Source: JBDRNO01 sp043811005 (lineage in GTDB: Bacteria; Bacteroidota; Bacteroidia; NORP154). Taken from it: a DNA stretch of 14,335 bases. The DNA is taken from positions 1 through 14,335 of the forward strand of contig JBDRNO010000128.1 in the NCBI GenBank assembly GCA_043811005.1, in the 5' to 3' direction. The translations under genes and the position numbers were made by a program. Every line of letters begins with the position of its first letter. Position 1 is the stretch's first letter. Below are positions 8,701 to 14,335 of this stretch, one piece after another. The notes beneath the pieces were generated by a model. It did no database searches. It was not told the DNA's origin and was given only the letters and a program-made list of their open reading frames with translations.

Positions 8701-11700
8701 CCACAGTTTGCGTCAGTTGAGCTTGTTGAAATTGTCAAGGCAGCTGGCTCTATGACAGTTGCAGATCCCGTTGTAGCACATCCGTTAATGTCTGTTAGGG
8801 ATACATTGTAAACTCCGGAAAGCAGACCGGTAGCTGTAGCAGTTGTCTGCACACCCACATCATCCCATAAATAACTATAAGGAGCTGTACCTCCACTTGC
8901 GGTTAGCGTAGCCGAACCGTCACTTCCTCCATAACAGGAAACACCGGTACTTGATGACATAGATGCACTTAAGGTATCTGGTTCATTGATGGTAATATTA
9001 GCGGTAGAGAAACAACTGCTGGCATCAGTAGCTGTAATTGTGTGAAATCCCGCACATAAACCGTAAGCAGTAGAACTTGTTTCACCATTATCCCACAAGT
9101 AAGTGTATGGTGGAACTCCATCTGTAGCAACAACGGTTGCAGATCCATCACAGGCACCGCTACATGTAACATTAGTGCTTGAAGTTATGGTTGTAGTAGG
9201 AACATTATTATCAACAGTGATGGTGTCAGTAGCAATACAACTATTGTTATCTGTGACGGTAATATTGTAAATACCGGCAAACAATCCGGTAGCGGTTGTA
9301 GTTGTTTGTGATCCGGGATCATCCCATAAATAAGTATATGGTGGTGTCCCTCCTGACATATTTGCAGTAGCTGTTCCATCACTGCTACCACATAAAGCAT
9401 CAGTAGAGTTTGTAGTGATTGTTATTGCTGAAAGTTCTGTAACTGCAATCGATGTTATTTCTGCACAACCATTAGTATCTGTTACATTAACATTATATGT
9501 ACCAGCATTCAAACCTGCTGCAACATCAGTCGTCTGAGTTGCAGGATCATCCCATAAATAGGTATAAGGAGGTGTGCCACCTGAAGGAATTGCAGTGGCA
9601 GTACCATCATTTCCTCCATTGCAGCTTGGAGGGGTTGAAGATGTGCTTATTGTTATCGCTGTGGATTCTGATACAATAACCAAAGTGATTGCAGCACATC
9701 CGTTATTGTCTGTTACGGTTATATTATATGTTCCGGCAGCCAGGCCGGTAGCTGTATCAGTTGTCTGAGTTGCAGGATCATCCCATAAATAACTATAAGG
9801 TGGTGTGCCTCCACTTGCGGTGAGCGTAGCCGAACCGTCACTTCCTCCATTGCAGGTAACATCAGTTGATGAAGTGGTTATAGATGGGCCTCCTACATTA
9901 TTTACAGTGACATTTCCTGTGGTAGTGCAGCCGTTATTATCAGTAACTGTCACATTATAAGTTCCTGCTGATAATCCGGTGGCTGAAACAGTTGATTGTG
10001 AAGCGGGATCATCCCATAAATAGGTAAATGGGGATGTGCCACCTGATTGTGTAGCAGTAGCTGTTCCATCCGATGCACCGCAGTTTTCGTCAGTAGAGCC
10101 CATTGATACTGTCAGATCGGCAGGTTCTGAGACAGATACAGAACCTGGAGTGCTACACCCGTTACTGTCTGTTAAGGATACATTGTAAACTCCTGCAGGC
10201 AGACCAGTAGCTGTAGCAGTTGTCTGCGCTCCCACATCACCCCACTGATATGAATAGGGTGACGTCCCTCCACTTGCGGTGAGCGTAGCCGAACCGTCAC
10301 TTCCTCCATAACAGGAAACATCTGTACTTGATGTTATGGATGCACTTAAGGCACCTGGTTCATTGATAGTAATATTAGCATTTGTGATGCAGCTATTACT
10401 ATCAATAACAGTTACAGTGTGGGATCCTCCACATAGCGCTGTAGCCGTGGAACTTGTTTCTCCATTATCCCAGAAATATGTATATGGTGTTGTTCCACCT
10501 GATACGGAAACGGTGGCAGATCCATTACAATCTCCATTACATATTACATCGGTATTTGAAATTATTGTAGCAGTGATAGCGATGTTGGAAATAGTAATTG
10601 TAGCTGAAGTTGTACATCCTGCACTATCAGTTACCGTTACATTATAAGTTGCTGCTGACAGCCCTGTGGCAGTTGCAGTTGTCTGTAAACCAGGGTCGTC
10701 CCATAAATAAGTATAAGGAGGCGTGCCTCCTGAAGGAGTTGCTGTAGCTGTCCCATCACTTCCACCACAAGAGGCATCTGTTGAGCTTGTTGTAACTGAA
10801 ATAACCGAAGGTTCTGAAACCGTGATTGATGTCGTTCCTGAACAACCAATATTATCAGTTACTGTTACATTATAACTTGCTGCTGACAGCCCCGTGGCAG
10901 TTGCAGTTGTCTGAGATGCAGGATCATCCCACAAATAACTATAAGGTGCTGAACCCCCACTTGCGGTGAGCGTAGCCGAACCGTTACTCCCGCTATTGCA
11001 GCTCACATCTGTTTTGGATATTGAAATATTAATATTATCAACTGTTACTGTAGCGCTATCTGATGTGGTACATCCATGATTATCTGATACTGTTAGTACA
11101 TACGTAGTAGAATTGGCAGGAGTTGCAGTTGGATTTAGTATTGTAGAATCACTAAGTGTACTTCCGGGTGTCCATGAAATACAAGTATCGTTATTAAATA
11201 TAATAGTCCAGTCAAGCAAAGTCCCTGTACTGCCGCCACCATCATCCTGAACATTTAACGTCCAGACACCATTTGTTGAGCAACCGTTTAAATTGGTAAA
11301 ATTCCCTTCAGGAAGAAAATTACCGGTAAATGGCGCCCCCCCTGAAGTAATTGGGGTTACGGATGTAGGTGTAAAACAGGTATTTGTATAATCATCACCA
11401 AATCCACCATTGTCGGTGCTTAATTGGATCCACGTACCATCCGGACATGCTAAAAAGATGTCCAGATTATTATCCCTGATATGCTGTATATTTAAACATA
11501 CGGATTCGATAAACCCATTAACAACATTTTGAGTACATAATCCTGAAACTGTAACGGTTGATTGTACACCTATGGTAGTGCTGTAAATATTGCCGTTATC
11601 ATCATCATCAGGGATAGCATAATTGGTAGTGTTTGAAAATGCGATACCGATTGAATCGGAAATAGTTACACTCCCGTAAAGCATTGTGTTAGATCCGTTA

Positions 11701-14335
11701 CAAATAACAGTGTCAGGACCTGCAGCAATAATAAATCCTTGTGATATAATAACAGAGTCAACAGCGCTGCATAAATTATTATCTGTTACCGTAACGGTGT
11801 ATATTCCCGGACAGAGATTATTGATGTCTTCTGTTGTTTCACTATTAGACCAACTATATGTAAATGGAGGAGCGCCACCGGAAACGGTCAGGTCGGCTTC
11901 GCCATCACAACCGCCACCACAGTTTTCATCTGTTCCTGCAATGCTGAGTGTTATTGCCGGATCCTGATTAATTGTTATGGAGTCAGAAATTTGACAACCA
12001 TTATCATCGGTAATATCAATTGTATATGTTCCGGCACATAAATTGGTTATATCCTGTGATGTTTCACCATTTGACCATGAGTAGGTATAGGGAGATGTGC
12101 CCCCTGATGGTGTTAAGTCTGCTGAACCGTCACATGTGCCGTCACAATTGGCATTACTCTCGGTTATGTTTGATGTCAAAATGTTTGTATTAGCGATAGT
12201 TACAGAGGAAGAATCCTGACATCCATTGGCATCATTTACTGTTACTGTATAAGCATCTGCGCACAGGTTGCTTATATCCTGGGTAGTTTCTCCATTAGAC
12301 CAGTTATAAGTTAATGGATTTTGACCCCCTGAAACTGATAAATTAGCTGAGCCATCACACACTCCGCTGCAGCTTGCATCAGTTCCTGTTATACTTGCCG
12401 AAGGATTTTCATAGACTGTTATATATCCTGATCTTGTATCTGAATCACTCCCGCTTGCATTAGTAGCTGTTAATGTAACATTATAAGTTCCGGGAGTATT
12501 GTAGGTTACAGTAGGATTCTGATTTGCAGATGTTCCTGGTGTTCCTCCATTGAATGTCCATGACCAGGAAGCAGGGCTATTTGTGCTTAGATCAGTGAAA
12601 TCAACGGATCCACCTTCACAAATAGCGGTTGTATTGGATGTGAAATCAGCTACAGGAGGAGGAAGCGATTGATTCCCATATAGATTAATATCGTCAAGAT
12701 ATAAGTAATTGCCCCATCCCGAAACACTCTCAAACCTGAATACAATGTTGGATTGTCCTGCCAGGAAATTGAGACTATTTGTCTCCCTTCTCCACTCTGA
12801 GGGTGTTGGGACAAAAGCACTTGTATGGTCAGGTGCTGTGGCTAATGTTGAACCGCTCTTATTGTAAATCCCTACCCATGTATTACCGCAATCAGTAGAA
12901 TAATAGACTTTTAATTGGTCATAATTTGAAGCACCGTACCGGGCATAAGCAACACTAAAATCCAACCCTATTGGTGTAGTTACTGCTGAAAAATCTATTG
13001 CAGGTGATTCCAGGGCATCAATTTGCCCTGCTATTGAACTGCCTGAAGAATAATTGTCCATCCTGGTGCTGGCGGTGCTGGTATCAAAACCACTTGCAGC
13101 AGTTGTTCTTGACCATGTATAACTTGCATCACCCCCGTTTTCCAAAGCCCATCCTGATGGCGGGAAGGTTGGATTCTCAAATCCTTCCCAAAAAGGAACA
13201 GGTGTTCCAACCGGGGGTGTTGTAATTGTAAAATTACTAGTAGTAGCATCATTGGAACTGTTTTGATCAGAACCGCCATTTGGATTGGTTGTATAGGAAT
13301 CATAAGTATGTGCCCCGGCAGCAATTGGTGAAGGGGGTAAATTTATATCCTGTGTTGCGCCTGAAGATAGAGAACCTGTCCAGTTATAAGTATTGACAGG
13401 GCCTCCATCTAACTGATATCTGATATCAACGGAAGTTAATGTAGTGGAACCGAAATTTTTAAGTGTGACAACAGGAAAAATTGAATCTGCACAGAAAGTG
13501 CCGGAGGGTGAAACAATTTGAGAAATTCCCGCATCCAAAGAGGTAAGGGGTGTACATCCCAATGAACTTAATAATGGCTCTCGCGATCCTCCCGAATTAA
13601 ATATTGCTCTCATTCTTGTTGTTTGTCCCTGGGTATAAATGTTCATGCAATCATCATCGGTATAATCCATGTAATTTTCAACCATATCTTTTGTTCCGCA
13701 AGAAACATGACCCTTAGGGCAACTGTAATTAGCTGCATCTGATTCAGGTGTATCTCCTATAAAATCATCAGTACCACAAGGGGCGTCACCCCAGATATGC
13801 CTTAAATTTACCCAGTGTCCAACCTCATGGGTTGCTGTTCGTCCTAAGTTATAAGGGCCTGGATTTGGATTGTCAGGTGGTTTTCCAATTGAAGTGTATA
13901 AGCACACCACACCATCGGTTGCAGCAGGCCCTCCGGGAAATTGTGCATAGCCTAATAAACCACCACTGAAGTTACATATCCAAAAGTTTAGGTAATCATC
14001 CCTTGGCCATGCATTTTTACCTCCCTGTGAATCGTATTTTACATCATTATTTGTAGTAAATGCCCCGTGAGAAGAAGCTGTCCTGGTAATACCTGTTGTA
14101 GGATTTCCACCGGGGTCCCTTACTGCCAAACAAAATTCAACATCACAATCTGCGGCCACCCCTAACCAGTCAGAATCAGTATTTACAGTATCGGCATTTA
14201 ACCTGCGAAAGTCCTCATTTAATACATCCAACTGCGATAATATTTGAGCATCAGAAATATTCTCCGAACCATTATTATAAACAACATGAAAAACTATTGG
14301 AATTGAAATAAGAGTTGCCCTTTTGGCTTTAGAGG
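5727..14335 (-). CDS. Giant T9SS protein: M43 metalloprotease fused to 25 SprB repeats (5' end missing)
   Basis: The frame is open to the right edge, so the start, signal peptide and any propeptide lie outside. At least 2868 residues are present. Residues are numbered here from the codon at 14231; 34 further in-frame codons precede it and include IPIVFHVVYNNGSENISDAQ, the usual beginning of M43 domains. Order: M43 zinc protease to about 229, with HEVGHWVNLRH (135-145) and Met-turn NYMDY (186-190); CARDB-like 231-335; choice-of-anchor J 345-520; PKD 525-606; SprB repeats 1-3 (612-831); an Ig-like domain split by a P-domain (838-1065); SprB repeats 4-25 (1070-2743); type B sorting domain (2749-2834, IPSGFTPNDDGTNDKW ... 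TGTVTIFR). It is probably a cell-surface or released protease-adhesin exported by the T9SS. The PorP/SprF-like gene follows. The stop TAA lies inside a transposon target duplication. Confidence 0.93.
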   Translation of the reverse strand, partial: SKAKRATLISIPIVFHVVYNNGSENISDAQILSQLDVLNEDFRRLNADTVNTDSDWLGVAADCDVEFCLAVRDPGGNPTTGITRTASSHGAFTTNNDVKYDSQGGKNAWPRDDYLNFWICNFSGGLLGYAQFPGGPAATDGVVCLYTSIGKPPDNPNPGPYNLGRTATHEVGHWVNLRHIWGDAPCGTDDFIGDTPESDAANYSCPKGHVSCGTKDMVENYMDYTDDDCMNIYTQGQTTRMRAIFNSGGSREPLLSSLGCTPLTSLDAGISQIVSPSGTFCADSIFPVVTLKNFGSTTLTSVDIRYQLDGGPVNTYNWTGSLSSGATQDINLPPSPIAAGAHTYDSYTTNPNGGSDQNSSNDATTSNFTITTPPVGTPVPFWEGFENPTFPPSGWALENGGDASYTWSRTTAASGFDTSTASTRMDNYSSGSSIAGQIDALESPAIDFSAVTTPIGLDFSVAYARYGASNYDQLKVYYSTDCGNTWVGIYNKSGSTLATAPDHTSAFVPTPSEWRRETNSLNFLAGQSNIVFRFESVSGWGNYLYLDDINLYGNQSLPPPVADFTSNTTAICEGGSVDFTDLSTNSPASWSWTFNGGTPGTSANQNPTVTYNTPGTYNVTLTATNASGSDSDTRSGYITVYENPSASITGTDASCSGVCDGSANLSVSGGQNPLTYNWSNGETTQDISNLCADAYTVTVNDANGCQDSSSVTIANTNILTSNITESNANCDGTCDGSADLTPSGGTSPYTYSWSNGETSQDITNLCAGTYTIDITDDNGCQISDSITINQDPAITLSIAGTDENCGGGCDGEADLTVSGGAPPFTYSWSNSETTEDINNLCPGIYTVTVTDNNLCSAVDSVIISQGFIIAAGPDTVICNGSNTMLYGSVTISDSIGIAFSNTTNYAIPDDDDNGNIYSTTIGVQSTVTVSGLCTQNVVNGFIESVCLNIQHIRDNNLDIFLACPDGTWIQLSTDNGGFGDDYTNTCFTPTSVTPITSGGAPFTGNFLPEGNFTNLNGCSTNGVWTLNVQDDGGGSTGTLLDWTIIFNNDTCISWTPGSTLSDSTILNPTATPANSTTYVLTVSDNHGCTTSDSATVTVDNINISISKTDVSCNSGSNGSATLTASGGSAPYSYLWDDPASQTTATATGLSAASYNVTVTDNIGCSGTTSITVSEPSVISVTTSSTDASCGGSDGTATATPSGGTPPYTYLWDDPGLQTTATATGLSAATYNVTVTDSAGCTTSATITISNIAITATIISNTDVICNGDCNGSATVSVSGGTTPYTYFWDNGETSSTATALCGGSHTVTVIDSNSCITNANITINEPGALSASITSSTDVSCYGGSDGSATLTASGGTSPYSYQWGDVGAQTTATATGLPAGVYNVSLTDSNGCSTPGSVSVSEPADLTVSMGSTDENCGASDGTATATQSGGTSPFTYLWDDPASQSTVSATGLSAGTYNVTVTDNNGCTTTGNVTVNNVGGPSITTSSTDVTCNGGSDGSATLTASGGTPPYSYLWDDPATQTTDTATGLAAGTYNITVTDNNGCAAITLVIVSESTAITISTSSTPPSCNGGNDGTATAIPSGGTPPYTYLWDDPATQTTDVAAGLNAGTYNVNVTDTNGCAEITSIAVTELSAITITTNSTDALCGSSDGTATANMSGGTPPYTYLWDDPGSQTTTTATGLFAGIYNITVTDNNSCIATDTITVDNNVPTTTITSSTNVTCSGACDGSATVVATDGVPPYTYLWDNGETSSTAYGLCAGFHTITATDASSCFSTANITINEPDTLSASMSSSTGVSCYGGSDGSATLTASGGTAPYSYLWDDVGVQTTATATGLLSGVYNVSLTDINGCATTGSATVIEPAALTISTSSTDANCGVSDGSATLTASGGTAPYSYLWDDPDSQSTATATGLTAGTYNVTITDNNGCNETASVVINSVGGPAITTSSTDVSCNGGSDGTATATPSGGTPPYTYLWDDWEIQTTATATGLTAGTYNITVMDSNSCASITSVTVSEPSAIIISASSTPATCNGGTDGTATATPSGGTPPYTYLWNDPTSQTTAIAAGLGAGTYNVNIRDNNGCAEASSITVAQPSAITINTSSTEATCGASDGTAIAILSGGTPPYIYLWDDPGTQTTATATGLSAGSYNITVSDSNGCVATASVIINNVVPVATITSSTDITCNGVCDGSATVVASDGVLPYTYLWDNGETSTIAIALCGGSHTITVTDSLGCFSTANITINEPYALSASVTSSTDVSCNGNNDGSATLTASGGTVPYSFLWDDPLVQTTITAISLSPGTYIISITDGNGCTASDTVTITEPAALSASITSSSNVSCNEGSNGSATVTTSGGTTPYTYLWSNGAITQNITGIPSGTYYINVTDANGCNANDSITILEPAFTLSTNINSTDVSCNGYSTGAIDLTVTGGTTPYYYSWSNGAVTQDLTVLSGGIYTVIVTDANNCTTTDSDTIIEPTALIVNTSGTDISCYSACDGTANSLVSGGTLPYTYSWNTIPAQSTANISGLCDGKYIVTITDANGCITVASYTVDEQTALTTPTYINNASCSGACDGDAIVITSGGTPPYNYLWSTTPAQTTTIATGLCAGTYDITVTDTNGCTNTSSITIIESIVLSLTTSSINATCGNSDGSVLVAVSGVTGPIIYQWNDLLAQTTDTATGLAAGTYMVTVIDTNNCYASTSAFLGDTDGPEISFLVTDISCYGANDGEIDITVTNGSPPYSYNWSNNATTEDIGNITDGTYFIIVTDNNNCPASDTIEVGIGTGDCLNIPSGFTPNDDGTNDKWIIRGIYFYPEIVVDVYNRWGSLIFSSQGYTEPWDGTYNGKELPAAAYYYIITLNKDESYTGTVTIFR
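5730..5987 (-). other. Type B T9SS C-terminal sorting domain
   Basis: The last 86 residues carry the gliding-motility-associated/CHU_C pattern: IPSGFTPNDDGTNDKWIIRG, VDVYNRWGSLIFSS, EPWDGTYNGKELPAAAYYY, and final YTGTVTIFR. Type B cargo such as SprB typically needs a dedicated PorP/SprF-like protein, and one is encoded next door. Confidence 0.93.
6003..11024 (-). repeat. SprB repeats 4-25
   Basis: Twenty-two consecutive repeats of 75-78 residues are seen, with first cysteines at residues 1078, 1155, 1231, 1307, 1384, 1460, 1537, 1614, 1690, 1766, 1843, 1919, 1996, 2073, 2149, 2225, 2303, 2379, 2454, 2531, 2608 and 2684. The core is CNGGSDGxAtxxxSGGTPPYTYLWDDP, then QTTATATGLxAGTYNVTVTD and NGC. 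Repeats 4-19 are closely similar and arranged in a six-unit register; repeats 20-25 are more diverged and lose the WDDP signature. SprB repeats occur in the Flavobacterium gliding adhesin; here they probably form a long Ca- or disulfide-stabilised stalk (inference). Confidence 0.92.
7338..10781 (-). repeat. Higher-order repeat: 2.5 copies of a six-SprB-unit block, period 1377 bp
   Basis: Units fall into six types in fixed order. Equivalent first cysteines are spaced exactly 459 residues apart: 1155/1614/2073 (type A), 1231/1690/2149 (B), 1307/1766/2225 (C); and 1384/1843 (D), 1460/1919 (E), 1537/1996 (F). Copy 1 spans 9405-10781, copy 2 8028-9404 and partial copy 3 (A-B-C) 7338-8027. Type B is easily recognised (WDNGETSS, LCxGxHTIT, STANITINEP). 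Type A lacks one residue after the first Cys and ends in a VxNN/ISN linker. DNA is nearly identical in places between copies, for example around 8890-8943 and 10267-10320. Confidence 0.88.
11193..11675 (-). other. P-domain nested in an Ig-like domain
   Basis: Residues about 853-1013 resemble the proprotein-convertase P-domain: YAIPDDDDNGNIYSTTIGV, then VCLNIQHIRDNNLDIFLACP, LSTDNGGFGDDYTNTCF, GNFLPEGNFTNLNGCSTNG, WTLNVQDDGGGSTGTLLDWT. It sits between the first strands of an Ig-like module (GPDTVICNGSNTMLYGSV) and the remainder (CISWTPGSTLSDST ... STTYVLTVSDNHGC), which together match the intact Ig-like modules of the serine protease. P-domains often occur in Bacteroidota exoenzymes. Confidence 0.82.
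11739..12398 (-). repeat. SprB repeats 1-3
   Basis: Three repeats of about 75 residues begin near Cys621, Cys696 and Cys771. Each follows the pattern CxGxCDGxAxLxxSGG, YxWSNxETTxDIxNLC, YTVxVxDxNxC. All three have the extra Cys pair (CxGxCDG and NLC). They are separated from the other 22 repeats by the Ig-like/P-domain insert and form a distinct subfamily (WSNGETTQDI). Confidence 0.88.
12414..13541 (-). repeat. Three-domain block shared with the serine protease (copy in giant protein)
   Basis: This copy follows the M43 domain directly. It holds a CARDB-like domain (SLDAGISQIVSP ... YQLDGGPVNTYNWTGSL), a choice-of-anchor J jelly roll (WEGFENPTFPPSGWALENG ... SGWGNYLYLDDINLYGN) and a PKD domain (VADFTSNTTAICEGGSVDF ... 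GTYNVTLTATN). The domain order and spacing are the same as in the copy at 1906-3042. Confidence 0.85.
13797..13829 (-). other. M43 zinc-binding site HEVGHWVNLRH
   Basis: The extended HExxHxxxxxH zinc motif of metzincins (here HEVGHWVNLRH) supplies three His ligands and the catalytic Glu. The downstream Met-turn NYMDY and the flanking cysteines (for example in APCGTDD, YSCPKGHVSCGT and DDDCMN) fit the pappalysin/cytophagalysin family M43. All catalytic residues expected of an active enzyme are present. Confidence 0.92.

Noticed and set aside
10336..10647. Plus-strand open frames across the repeat array and protease (for example 10336-10647, 11686-11967, 402-638)
   Set aside because: They lie antisense to strongly supported genes, show no recognisable domains, and their repeated sequences mirror the SprB codons.
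6003..11024. Regular DNA repeats every ~229 bp as a possible CRISPR or non-coding satellite
   Set aside because: The repeats are continuous coding sequence for SprB units with conserved residues in one open frame.
14229..14231. TTG at 14231 as the start of the giant gene
   Set aside because: The frame continues open to the window edge and encodes IPIVFHVVYNNGSENISDAQ just upstream, the conserved beginning of M43 domains, so the true start lies beyond 14335.

Overview
The window looks like a piece of an AT-rich Bacteroidota (Bacteroidetes) genome. All genes read leftward on the minus strand. The group assignment rests on three type IX secretion system (T9SS) hallmarks seen directly: a type A C-terminal sorting domain, a type B (gliding-motility-associated, CHU_C-like) C-terminal sorting domain, and a PorP/SprF-family outer-membrane protein. 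Genes also lack clear Shine-Dalgarno sequences at the chosen starts, as is usual in the phylum. No RNA gene, CRISPR array or autonomous transposase was seen.

Layout in transcription order, right to left. (1) 14335-5727: a giant secreted protein, cut by the right edge of the window, at least 2868 residues long. Its order is M43 (pappalysin/cytophagalysin-like) zinc metalloprotease, CARDB-like domain, jelly-roll 'choice-of-anchor J' domain, PKD domain, 3 SprB repeats, an Ig-like domain interrupted by a proprotein-convertase P-domain, 22 more SprB repeats, and a type B sorting domain. (2) 5724-5520: a 205-bp MITE-like element with 17-bp perfect terminal inverted repeats and a 5-bp target duplication. 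It landed on the stop codon of the giant gene. (3) 5497-4478: a PorP/SprF-like outer-membrane protein. (4) 4374-184: a lysyl-endopeptidase-like serine protease with a CARDB/anchor-J/PKD/Ig-like tail and a type A sorting domain. (5) 183-1: intergenic sequence made of iterated short words.

Inferred function: the giant protein is a surface or secreted protease-adhesin exported by the T9SS. The PorP/SprF-like protein next to it is its probable export or anchoring partner, as SprF is for SprB. Before the MITE arrived, the two genes were only 19 nt apart. The serine protease is a second T9SS cargo and shares a co-linear three-domain block with the giant protein.

The most unusual observations are: the MITE whose target duplication contains the giant gene's stop codon; an exact 459-residue (1377-bp) higher-order repeat of six SprB units; a pair of extra cysteines that appears together in 8 of 25 SprB repeats and is absent together from the other 17; and a P-domain nested in an Ig-like domain.
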